Positions 1 through 7,333 of a stretch of DNA of 64,000 nt are shown in pieces (within the stretch, counting starts at the first letter, position 1; each line of letters starts with the position of its first letter). Where the stretch lies: positions 923,195 through 987,194 of the forward strand of contig NZ_GG700643.1 in NCBI RefSeq assembly GCF_000159995.1, given 5' to 3'. Made by a program: the position numbers and the translations under genes. Source of the stretch: Alloprevotella tannerae ATCC 51259. Lineage in GTDB: Bacteria; Bacteroidota; Bacteroidia; Bacteroidales; Bacteroidaceae. The notes below the pieces were generated by a model. That model did no database searches and was not told the origin of the DNA. It saw only the letters and a program-made list of their open reading frames with translations.

Positions 1-195
1 AACCAAATTGACTATAAAGAATGTTGTCCTGAATATATAGAACAGGCAAAACAATATCTTGCTATGAAAAAAGAGAATGTCATTTCTTTTGAGCAGTTGC
101 ATGCATATCCTCAAATAAAGGGTAGGACAATTACAATTTCTTATAGGAAAAAACAGAAGAGTAGGCATATAGTGATAGTAGAAACTTTTAAATAA
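1..195 (+). CDS. 3' end of an unidentified protein (partial)
   Basis: Frame 1 is open from the window edge to a TAA at 193-195 and gives 64 residues with no start inside the window. The C-terminus is lysine- and isoleucine-rich and ends IVIVETFK. I do not recognise the family. Codon use and AT-rich composition look like the mobile element that follows, not the GC-richer chromosome to the right, so it probably belongs to the same element. It could also be a chance open frame at the edge. Confidence 0.45.
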   Translation, partial: NQIDYKECCPEYIEQAKQYLAMKKENVISFEQLHAYPQIKGRTITISYRKKQKSRHIVIVETFK

Positions 196-390
196 GTGGG
201 TTGATAAAAACGAAATCTTTAATGATAATGGGTTCTCGGCTTATTTCACTTCTTGTTAAAGCCTTTCCTCTTTTTGCAGTTGGTTATGTTACTAAAGATA
301 TGTAGATACCCATAATGGAGGATTTCTTTTCACTTCAAGAGATGCTGCAAAGTGTTTTTGATACGATATAAACTTATTTTCTCATAATCC

Positions 391-491
391 GAGACCTCTG
401 CAAAACCTCATATAGATAGCGAAATCATAAATATAACTCATTGATTATCAATAGTAGCTTTTGGGTGTAAAAAGACTTTTGCAGAGGTCTC
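391..491. repeat. MITE-like element with perfect 15-bp terminal inverted repeats
   Basis: GAGACCTCTGCAAAA at 391-405 is repeated exactly in inverse at 477-491, with 71 bp of AT-rich non-coding DNA between. This is the layout of a miniature inverted-repeat element whose ends resemble IS5-like insertion sequences (family assignment is inference). No clear target duplication is visible. The right end abuts the truncated 5' end of the NYN gene, which suggests insertion or deletion at that gene's start. Confidence 0.55.
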
Positions 492-1202
492 AAACTATCT
501 AAACAACAAGGACAAACAACCATTGCTATCCTCATAGATGGCGATGATGTTGCCGCCGACAAACTTAGTGACATCATGTCCTTTATTTCTTCCTATGGTA
601 ATCCCATTGTCCAGCGTATCTATGCCGATTGGACAAAGCCTGCGATGAAGCGGTGGAAAGAGGTGGCAAAAACATTTTCTTTCCGTTTAGTGGAAGCGAT
701 TTCTTATATTGAGGTGAAGAATACGACGGATATGGCACTTGTCATCGATGCGATGGATTTGCTGCATGGAAAAACCGTGCAAGGTTTTTGTATCATTTCC
801 AGCGACAGCGATTATGCGTTGCTTGCTCAGAGAATAAGAGAGGAAGGACTATTGGTGTTGGGCTATGGCGAACAGAAAACACCGGCATCATTGCAAAATA
901 GCAGTCATGAGTTCCGCTTTTCGGATAAGACAGAGCCCGTCCAACCGAATAATAACACGCCAGATTACTTCATAGACAGAGACCGTACCTTGTTCGACAA
1001 GGCATTCGAGACGGCACGTAAAGGGGATGATACCGTTATGCTTTCACTGATTGGTGGTGAACTTAAAAAGCTGATGCCCAAGTATAAAATCAAGCGTTAC
1101 GGCTGCAAGACGCTCGGGCAACTTTATGTTAGATTGGGAAAATACGAGCTGGTCAAGGTCGGTGACAAGGCTGTTGGCAGTACCATAAGGATAAAACAAT
1201 GA
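492..1202 (+). pseudogene. NYN (LabA/DUF88) ribonuclease-like protein with OST-HTH domain, 5' end lost
   Basis: The frame encodes a NYN/PIN-like domain followed by a C-terminal OST-HTH/LOTUS-type domain (about the last 75 residues, beginning DRTLFDKAFETARKG). NYN proteins are putative metal-dependent RNases. The first acidic motif, AILIDGDD, lies at 525-548, upstream of the first ATG (576), so translation from 576 would lack a catalytic Asp. The frame is open back to a stop at 468-470 inside the MITE-like repeat, with no ATG. The native start therefore seems to have been replaced by the repeat ending at 491. The later acidic motif (SSDSDYALL) is intact. Domain identity is fairly secure. Loss of function is inference: a TTG or GTG start, or a fusion transcript, is possible. 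Confidence 0.7.
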
Positions 1203-1206
1203 AAAG

Positions 1207-1250
1207 AACGATACCAAAACAGCATTTTCAATTGCAGTTTCGGTATCGTT
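1207..1250 (+). terminator. Hairpin after the NYN gene
   Basis: AACGATACC (1207-1215) pairs with GGTATCGTT (1242-1250) just after the stop at 1202. There is no strong T-run after it, so it may be a rho-independent terminator with a weak tail or only an mRNA 3' hairpin. Confidence 0.35.
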
Positions 1251-1362
1251 GGTTATTGAAGATAGGGCATAGGCTTTCTTTGCTCCTTATCTTTCCCCGC
1301 CTGATTGCTCATGGAAAGAAAGGAGCGGGCGGCGGATGTGCCGTCCGCTTGTACGCTGTCGC

Positions 1363-1587
1363 TTACTCCTTTTGAATGATTATTCGCGTTGTTTTTACTT
1401 TTGGGTGGGTAGAAAATGCCCAACTCACCTCCTCGTCGGGCAAGGTACTGTGAATGTTACCACCCATTACCAACCCGCAATCTTGCAAAACTTTCTGCCG
1501 TGCATCCTCCTTGTTATCGGCAAGGACTTCAAACACGCCCTCGAAAATGTACTGCGTTCTTACTCTGTATATCTTTTTCTTCTCCAT
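1363..1587 (-). CDS. Small conserved-type mobile-element protein (74 aa)
   Basis: A 74-residue protein beginning MEKKKIYRVRTQYIFEG, with an alpha/beta look and no signal peptide or membrane segment. It ends the leftward gene block that includes PcfJ and PcfK, four bases after the next gene. Small proteins of this kind are common in Bacteroides mobilizable and conjugative elements, but I cannot name a family. The ATG at 1587 is the only sensible start. Confidence 0.6.
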   Translation of the reverse strand: MEKKKIYRVRTQYIFEGVFEVLADNKEDARQKVLQDCGLVMGGNIHSTLPDEEVSWAFSTHPKVKTTRIIIQKE

Positions 1588-1591
1588 ATCC

Positions 1592-1846
1592 CTAAAACTC
1601 TGCTATTAACAATCTGTGCTTCATCGGCTCACCATTCGATAGTCTGCGATGGGTGAGCCAAAAGTGAGTGCGTCCATACCCATAGGCAAAGAAGTTGTCA
1701 AGTTCCGTTTCTTCGGCTATCTGTTTAATGGCTGTTCTTAACACTTCCTTGTTATCGGATAGGGTTATTGCATTGATAACCCTAATGAGGATATGGGGTA
1801 TTTCGTCTGCCCAGTTACATACGAAGCTTTCTATTTCTACTTTCAT
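1592..1846 (-). CDS. Hypothetical protein (84 aa) of the mobile element
   Basis: Starting at the ATG at 1846 gives 84 residues (MKVEIESFVCNWADEIPHIL...). A longer frame from 1972 would overlap the end of the PcfJ gene by 94 bases, so the internal start is preferred. The protein is acidic at its N-terminus and ends with a basic, aromatic stretch. No family recognised. It lies 32 bases after PcfJ in the same operon-like block, so it is probably co-transcribed with the element's maintenance or transfer genes. Confidence 0.6.
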   Translation of the reverse strand: MKVEIESFVCNWADEIPHILIRVINAITLSDNKEVLRTAIKQIAEETELDNFFAYGYGRTHFWLTHRRLSNGEPMKHRLLIAEF

Positions 1847-1878
1847 TGCTGTGATAATTTGGTGGTTTATATTTTTCT

Positions 1879-3153
1879 TTATGCTGTTGCCTTCATTCTT
1901 TGGCGTATAAGTCTGCTGTTGGCATTGACAAGGTTTACTGTCTGCTCGTGGTATTCCGTATTCTTGTTGCATACTCCACGACTTTGCACCACTTCCAAAG
2001 TTCTTAATGATACTTCAATTGTCTCTATTCGTTTGCCTCCAATGGTTGCCGAAAGGATAAGGGAGTCTTCCTTGAGGTAATATGCATTAGAAAACAGACA
2101 ATGGTGCATTGATACACCTTCTTCCAAATGTTCCTGCACGCTCTCCAACACGTGGACTTGGATTATGCCGTCCGTAAAACAGATACCGAAAAACTTGGAT
2201 TTGAGTTCCTTGAAGCGTTTTTCATCTTCGATTGCCTTCTGCTGCCTCTGTTCTATCTTCTCCTGTTCACGCTGCCTGAGAAGTTCCTCGTGCCTGCGGT
2301 CGTGTTCGGCTCTGAGGTTGGCAGGACAAAGATATTTCGGGCTGTGAGTGTCTTTGCCCAATCTGCGGAGTGTGTCCACATAATCACACCACAAGGAAAT
2401 GTCGGTTATTTCATATCCGCTTCGATTGGCTATCTTGTAGGACTTCCAGTAACTGTCAAAGTCTCGAGGGCTATTGAGAAAATAGCGCAAATGTTCAATC
2501 CGTCCTGCTTTCATCAATGTTTCTGCACGACTGTCAGAAAGCAATGCCGAAATGAGTGTTGTCGGGGCTATATCGTGAAAATCATCCTTGAAACCATTCC
2601 TACGGAGTATGTCTGTAACCTTGAACTTCGGATATGTCTGAGAATAGGCTGCATATTGGTAGGCTTTGTTATCGTTGCGGATTGCCATAGGGCTATAATA
2701 GGAAAAGGTATCAACATAGTGTCCCAATACCCTCTGTATGGCAACCACGGCTTTTCGTCCCTGCATATTCCACCAATATTGCCCAATCTCAATTATAGAA
2801 GTTTGTGCTTTGTAACCTTTCTCCATACCCACAATAAGTAGGAACATACGCAATACTTGAAACTCTCCACAAGTGGTAAGTATGGTGAAATACTGCTTCT
2901 GCTGCAACTTGCGCTCATAGGTTTCCTTGACCTGCAACTTTGCCCTGCAATGAGGGCAAGTGCAAGTTTCTCTATGTTTGTCCATTACCCAACTATGCCC
3001 ACAATCCATACAAGTAGTGCGACCTTTTGGCAAGCGGTAGGCGAAGTGGTCTATGCACTCACGGAATGCCCACTTGCTTTGTGTCTTGGTTATTGGGCAA
3101 AGATGTTTGCTTTGTTCCAAAACCGCCTTCTCAAATTTGTTTCTTGGTTTCAT
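1879..3153 (-). CDS. pcfJ: PcfJ domain-containing protein
   Basis: A 424-residue protein resembling the PcfJ family, which is named after a conjugative plasmid (pCF10) gene and is frequent in Bacteroidetes integrative elements. Its molecular role is not established. Near the N-terminus there is a zinc-ribbon-like pair of CxxC motifs (CMDCG, CTCPHC at about residues 46-70). A charged helical, Glu/Gln/Arg-rich stretch lies around residues 280-320, followed by the conserved PcfJ C-terminal region with SMHHC. The ATG at 3153 is chosen over a TTG at 3168 because it leaves 4 bases after the PcfK stop. PcfK-PcfJ adjacency supports both assignments. Confidence 0.8.
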   Translation of the reverse strand: MKPRNKFEKAVLEQSKHLCPITKTQSKWAFRECIDHFAYRLPKGRTTCMDCGHSWVMDKHRETCTCPHCRAKLQVKETYERKLQQKQYFTILTTCGEFQVLRMFLLIVGMEKGYKAQTSIIEIGQYWWNMQGRKAVVAIQRVLGHYVDTFSYYSPMAIRNDNKAYQYAAYSQTYPKFKVTDILRRNGFKDDFHDIAPTTLISALLSDSRAETLMKAGRIEHLRYFLNSPRDFDSYWKSYKIANRSGYEITDISLWCDYVDTLRRLGKDTHSPKYLCPANLRAEHDRRHEELLRQREQEKIEQRQQKAIEDEKRFKELKSKFFGICFTDGIIQVHVLESVQEHLEEGVSMHHCLFSNAYYLKEDSLILSATIGGKRIETIEVSLRTLEVVQSRGVCNKNTEYHEQTVNLVNANSRLIRQRMKATA

Positions 3154-3157
3154 AGAC

Positions 3158-3577
3158 TTAAAAATCAAATAATGATGGTTGTACTTGGGTTGCTATATTC
3201 TCGGTCTTTTTCACTCGTGCGTTACGGCTCTGTAACTTGGCAAGTTCCTCACGCTGATATTGCTTAATGGCTTCCTGCCTTGCTTCGGCTTTTTCTTCCT
3301 CTGTGAGTTCTACAATGTGATTGACGGCAACTTGGCAAGAAATAGCCTTACCCACCTCTATATCGTCCTCATCATAGTAGTGAACAGCCATAGAGAAGAT
3401 TTCATCATCATCAAAGCCGTTGCAACCGCTTTTCTGCACTTCATTAAGAATGTAGGTGATGCACTCCTCGATATTCTTGTTCGGTTTCATCAAGTTAGGG
3501 GCAAACAAGGGGTCTGTCATAGCACGCTGATTGAGATACTCGGCTATTGTCCGTGTGAAATGTTCTGTTCCTTTCAT
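3158..3577 (-). CDS. pcfK: PcfK-like family protein
   Basis: A 139-residue protein beginning MKGTEHFTRTIAEYLNQRAM, the pattern of the PcfK-like family found immediately upstream of PcfJ in Bacteroidetes mobile elements. The middle is acidic (FDDDEIF, YYDEDDIEVG) and the C-terminal third is a charged helix (ELTEEEKAEARQEAIKQY), ending SLFDF. The function is unknown, and an association with conjugative elements is what is known. It is followed after 4 bases by PcfJ and preceded after 5 bases by another small element gene, so one transcription unit is likely. Confidence 0.8.
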   Translation of the reverse strand: MKGTEHFTRTIAEYLNQRAMTDPLFAPNLMKPNKNIEECITYILNEVQKSGCNGFDDDEIFSMAVHYYDEDDIEVGKAISCQVAVNHIVELTEEEKAEARQEAIKQYQREELAKLQSRNARVKKTENIATQVQPSLFDF

Positions 3578-3582
3578 ATTGC

Positions 3583-4014
3583 TTAGTATTTTGGGATTTC
3601 TACTATTTGATTGATGCGCCCATATAGGTAGGCTCTTAGGCTTGTTCTGTCAGGTGCGTAATACTCTGTCCATTGTCCGTACTGATTGACAAGATATTTC
3701 TTCAGTACATCAAAGAAGTCAAAGCGATAGCCTTGCAGTGGAACGGCTGTTCGGAAATAGGTGTTTGAGTTCACCGCTTCACATAGCCAATTCTTTTCCT
3801 CACGGCTCATCATTTCGCCACGATAGAGTTTCATACGCAGGAGATATACTTTGCTGTTACAAAGGCTCTCCAAAGGGGGAACATCCCATTGTACAAACTT
3901 AATTGCCAACACTTGCTCACTTTTTTCAGCCGTAGGGTTAATGCGGTAATGAGAGGAGGAGCTATATCCTTTTCTGTTCATCGAAGATGTTGTATTTACT
4001 TTTTGCTTATCCAT
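3583..4014 (-). CDS. Conserved mobile-element hypothetical protein (143 aa)
   Basis: The 143-residue product starts at the ATG at 4014. It has a Ser/Thr-rich N-terminus followed by a mostly soluble sequence with motifs such as MSREEKNWLCEAVNSNTYFRTAVPLQGYRFDF. No domain recognised. It is the first gene of the PcfK-PcfJ block (next gene 5 bases downstream). Upstream there are about 350 bases without a convincing gene. Confidence 0.65.
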   Translation of the reverse strand: MDKQKVNTTSSMNRKGYSSSSHYRINPTAEKSEQVLAIKFVQWDVPPLESLCNSKVYLLRMKLYRGEMMSREEKNWLCEAVNSNTYFRTAVPLQGYRFDFFDVLKKYLVNQYGQWTEYYAPDRTSLRAYLYGRINQIVEIPKY

Positions 4015-4294
4015 AGCGACTTTTTTTTATGCGTCCAAAGATCGGAGTATGCTGATTCCTTTTTGTAGCAAAATAGAGGTAGCGGGGCAGGCTTACACAA
4101 GGTTTTGTCGGAAAATACAACCCGTAGGTGTGGAGATTTTCCAGACAAACCAAGCGGCACAGACCTTTTGAAAGCCACATGCCCCGTACTACCTTTGCGG
4201 ATAAAAAGGGAACAGCATCCGTCTTCTTGTCATCGCATATCGTGGAGCATTGGAAAAGAAGCAAAAGTGCAACGCTCGTAGTGGGAAATAGAAA

Positions 4295-4327
4295 AGGTGG
4301 CTATCTCAAAATGCGAGATAACCACCT
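4295..4327 (-). terminator. Rho-independent terminator
   Basis: A 13-bp stem with one mismatch (AGGTGGCTATCTC at 4295-4307, GAGATAACCACCT at 4315-4327). On the minus strand it is followed by a T-rich stretch (TTTCTATTTC). It ends the leftward gene at 4366-4713. I see no convincing gene in the rest of 4015-4365. Confidence 0.6.
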
Positions 4328-4365
4328 GATGAAATAACATGAAAGGTTTTACAGAGCTGTGCTTC

Positions 4366-4713
4366 TCAAAGCACGCATAGCAGGATGGCACAGAGAATAG
4401 CCAACCAAAATAGAATGCTCAGCAGCGCAAATGTTACTTTTAGAATTACCCTGACTATAAAGCGTAGTATCAGAAAACCTGCAATGACTGACACGGCAGT
4501 TACGACTTGCGGCGTTACCATCTTCGAGATAAGCCAAATGACACCGATAACGACGGAAAGCAGGATAGTGAGTTCGATGAAGCGTGTCCAAGAGAAGCGG
4601 CGGACTTGCTTGGGAGAAGTCGGCTGCTGCTTTATATTATCGGTTTTGTTCGATGCGTCTGCCTTGATGAAGGCAGGTGTGTGGACATCTTGATTCATGA
4701 TGATTATATTCAT
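4366..4713 (-). CDS. Small membrane protein of the mobile element
   Basis: 115 residues. A hydrophilic N-terminal third (about residues 1-45) is followed by two to three hydrophobic segments (about 46-67, 70-86 and 90-115: LTILLSVVIGVIWLIS, VVTAVSVIAGFLILRF, FALLSILFWLAILCAILL). This gives an inner-membrane protein with a cytoplasmic head. No family recognised. An alternative ATG at 4698 would shorten it by five residues. A terminator lies just downstream. Confidence 0.6.
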   Translation of the reverse strand: MNIIIMNQDVHTPAFIKADASNKTDNIKQQPTSPKQVRRFSWTRFIELTILLSVVIGVIWLISKMVTPQVVTAVSVIAGFLILRFIVRVILKVTFALLSILFWLAILCAILLCVL

Positions 4714-4852
4714 ATCGGAGCTTTTAATAGTTCAAGAGCAATAACAAGATGCGCAGGCTACACAAAGACAAGTGTTAGTATAAACTCTTGGCGTGTGGAG
4801 CGGAGCGTTTATCTTGGCTCTTGACACTACAAAAGCTCCCGATGGTGTTACA

Positions 4853-5317
4853 TCAAGTCATGTTCTCACTATCGACTGTTGGCAGACCATTAACCTCGAT
4901 AAGCAGAACGATTGTCCCTGTCAGTTCGGTGTAGAGTTTCTCATACTCCGGACTTGCCCCAAAGTCGTCTGTCAGTTCATACTTGTCGAAAACGCTTTGC
5001 ACAGCCTTATTCTTCAGAAGCATTGGTGCTAGTCTTTCAGGAAGAGGAGAAGGAAGTTCTTTCTCGAACTCATCCTCTAAGACAGACACAAGCGTGTCGT
5101 ACTTGGAGAAATGCAGTCCTTGATACAGAACTTCGCTTGCCATTACCTCTGCCTCTGGATGAGAAAAACCTTGTGCCATTGCATCACAGTAGGTAGTAAG
5201 GGCTTCATCGGCTCTTGCCGTTATGAATGGTTTATCACCCAGCATTTCGGGGAAATGCTCACTGAGATAAGTCTCTAATTTCAATCGGAAGTAAGATAGT
5301 TCTTTCTTTGTTTCCAT
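4853..5317 (-). CDS. DUF1896 domain-containing protein
   Basis: A 154-residue soluble protein whose pattern matches the DUF1896 family: KELSYFRLKLETYLSEHFP, then GLHFSKYDTL and the C-terminal SPEYEKLYTELTGTI. The family is found almost only in Bacteroidetes mobile elements and has no known function. It lies between the membrane protein and the integrase, all on the minus strand, with 35 bases between its start and the integrase stop. It supports reading positions 1 to about 6900 as one integrative element. Confidence 0.8.
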   Translation of the reverse strand: METKKELSYFRLKLETYLSEHFPEMLGDKPFITARADEALTTYCDAMAQGFSHPEAEVMASEVLYQGLHFSKYDTLVSVLEDEFEKELPSPLPERLAPMLLKNKAVQSVFDKYELTDDFGASPEYEKLYTELTGTIVLLIEVNGLPTVDSENMT

Positions 5318-5352
5318 AATCGTCTATTATTTTAGGGTTATACATTAATATA

Positions 5353-6576
5353 TTATATGCCCATGGCTGTATTAAACTTACTAAGTTTTCCAGCCAGTTC
5401 TTCCATATCATGCTCTATCTTCTTGTTGGTGATGCGAGCATAGATTTGTGTAGTCTTTATGTTGGTGTGCCCCAGCATCTTTGACACACTTTCCATCGGA
5501 ACGCCCTTACTCAGCGACATTGTGGCAAATGTGTGGCGCGCAAGGTGGAAGGTCAGCCTCTTCTTGATACCGCAAAGGTCGGCAATTTCCTTGAGATAAG
5601 CGTTAATCTTCTGGTTTGTAAGTACCGGAAGGAGTTTACCGTCCCGATAGGTCTTATGCCCATATTTGGTGATGATACGCTTAGGAATGTCAAGAAGCAG
5701 CACATTGGTTTCCACGCTTGTCTTCTGACGTTTGGTCATAATCCATTGCTTGTCGTCAAGCGTAACGATGTTGTCCGGCGTAAGGTTGGACACGTCTATA
5801 TATGCCAGACCTGTAAAGCAAGAGAAGATGAAAACATCCCTTACCAGTTCCAGGCGGTTGATACCGAAATCCTTGTTGGCAATCTTCATGATTTCCTCGT
5901 CAGTGAGGAAGCCACGGTTTACCGGTTCCAAGTGGAAATGATGATTTATGAACGGGTCGTGGTTCAACGCGCCCATCTTCCTTCCCAGTATGGTGATGGT
6001 CTTGAAAGTCTTCATCGTTTTCGTGGCCGTATTGGGATTCTGCCCAGCGGTTGTACGCAGATAAATGTCAAAGTCATGAATGACGGTGAATGTCAGTTCA
6101 GACAGGCGAATGTCACAACGCTTGTACTTTTCGTTCAAGAAGGCCGCAAAGTGTTTCTTACACACGTTGTATTTCTGCAACGTTGCCACACTCACCGAGA
6201 CACCAACCTGTTCCTGTATGTCCGTATTATGCTTCTCGAAAAGCTGCATGAGTGTGCAGACATTGTCCTGCCTGCCGAGATACTCAGACTTGATGCGTTC
6301 CAAGCACAGGTCGTCCGTCATTTCCAACTTGCGATAGATGGTTTGCAGGTCGTTTTGGATGCTGTCCAACTGCAAGTTCATGCTTAGGGCTTCGGTATTG
6401 CGTCCTTTCACCCGTTCTCGCGTACTGTCCCATTGGTTCTGTTCAACGGCGATCCCGGCTGAGCCTATGCACAACCGTTCGTTGTTAAGGTAAATCCTCA
6501 ACATCACAGGGGTCTTGCCCTCCTTGTTTACATAGTTGCTTCTGAGATAGAAGACTGTTCTGAAAATTGATTTCAT
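5353..6576 (-). CDS. Tyrosine recombinase / site-specific integrase
   Basis: A 407-residue integrase counted from the ATG at 6576, chosen because homologues begin MKSIFRTVFYLR. A frame from 6678 is open but atypical. It has an N-terminal arm-binding region (about 1-100), a core-binding SAM-like domain (about 105-200) and a catalytic domain (about 220-400). Catalytic residues visible: Lys285, His344-x-x-Arg347 (HLARHTFAT), His370 (LGHTN) and nucleophile Tyr379. The usual first Arg is replaced by Ala258 in FTGLAYIDV, a substitution known from Bacteroidetes integrases of the CTnDOT/NBU kind. It sits 370 bases from tRNA-Ser with several short repeats between, so it probably integrates the element at that tRNA. 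Confidence 0.9.
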   Translation of the reverse strand: MKSIFRTVFYLRSNYVNKEGKTPVMLRIYLNNERLCIGSAGIAVEQNQWDSTRERVKGRNTEALSMNLQLDSIQNDLQTIYRKLEMTDDLCLERIKSEYLGRQDNVCTLMQLFEKHNTDIQEQVGVSVSVATLQKYNVCKKHFAAFLNEKYKRCDIRLSELTFTVIHDFDIYLRTTAGQNPNTATKTMKTFKTITILGRKMGALNHDPFINHHFHLEPVNRGFLTDEEIMKIANKDFGINRLELVRDVFIFSCFTGLAYIDVSNLTPDNIVTLDDKQWIMTKRQKTSVETNVLLLDIPKRIITKYGHKTYRDGKLLPVLTNQKINAYLKEIADLCGIKKRLTFHLARHTFATMSLSKGVPMESVSKMLGHTNIKTTQIYARITNKKIEHDMEELAGKLSKFNTAMGI

Positions 6577-6720
6577 ACATTGACTGTTTTTAATTGTAGC
6601 TGGATTCATGGGAAATTGTTCCACATCGAAAGGAATTTTATCGCCTAAATGGATGGAATGAACTTCCATATATCCCACTGCAAAGTTCTACATAATCATT
6701 TGAATAACAGCAACATATAA

Positions 6721-6946
6721 GTACTCTAAACAATCTCTGTACGTACTCTTGGTTACAATTTTTATTCGGCTCATCTTTTTGTAACCAGATTGTAACCGTA
6801 GGAGAGTATTTTGGGCGTTTCGGCACCCTCCTTACGTACTCTGAAAAAACATGTAAGTATAAAACAAAAGTATCGTAACTTATTGAAGCTACGATACTTA
6901 CTGATTTTTTGAAGTTTCTCTTACTCTTGTTTCAGAGTACTTCCAG
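6721..6946. other. Probable attachment region with integrase arm-site repeats
   Basis: Between the integrase and tRNA-Ser, GTACTCT occurs at 6721, 6743 and 6836, and its inverse AGAGTAC at 6934-6940. The 11-bp GTACTCTGAAA at 6836-6846 is inverted at 6930-6940. TTGTAACC occurs near 6778 and 6790 and its inverse GGTTACAA near 6751. Such repeats next to an integrase and a tRNA 3' end fit an att region with arm-type binding sites. The partner att copy lies outside the window, so the core cannot be defined. Confidence 0.5.
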
Positions 6947-7034
6947 CGGAGAGAGAGGGATTCGAACCCCCGAAACGCTTTTGACGTTTACACGCTTTCC
7001 AGGCGTGCCTCTTCAGCCACTCGAGCACCTCTCC
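6947..7034 (-). tRNA. tRNA-Ser (anticodon GGA)
   Basis: An 88-nt cloverleaf on the minus strand. The acceptor GGAGAGG pairs with TCTCTCC and the discriminator is G. The anticodon stem CACGC/GCGTG encloses the loop CTGGAAA, with anticodon GGA. It has a long variable arm typical of serine tRNA and a TTCGAAT T-loop. CCA is not encoded. The 3' end faces the integrase of the neighbouring element, and NBU2-type elements are known to use tRNA-Ser. Confidence 0.95.
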
Positions 7035-7072
7035 TTGGCTTTGTGAATCCTTTGTTTGCTATGCGTTGTCGG

Positions 7073-7114
7073 TAAAAAGTTTGCGGCCGATTAGCATAGA
7101 GGAATCGGCCGCAA
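7073..7114 (-). terminator. Terminator of the thyA-folA-nucleotidase operon
   Basis: A perfect 12-bp stem (TTGCGGCCGATT at 7081-7092, AATCGGCCGCAA at 7103-7114). On the minus strand it is followed by ACTTTTTACC. It lies between the nucleotidase gene and tRNA-Ser and should keep the operon separate from the tRNA. Confidence 0.65.
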
Positions 7115-7333
7115 AAGTAACACTATTTTTTCATAGAACAGGCAAAAAGACGCTTTTTTTATGGCCTTCTTTTTAGTTTGTCGGGACGGCTGCGTTTCTT
7201 TACGCCTTTCGCGCGGTGAAGAAAAGCGATTGCGGCGTTTCTCTCCCAAATACAGTCAATGATGACGCACAAGTACTGATGCCGTGTTGGGCCTGCGGCG
7301 CCTTATATATAATGTATGCCTTCGCCTATCCGT

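Noticed and set aside
4007-4264. Leftward frames in 4007-4264
   Set aside because: Two overlapping frames with no family and poor composition. The terminator at 4295-4327 lies upstream of them.
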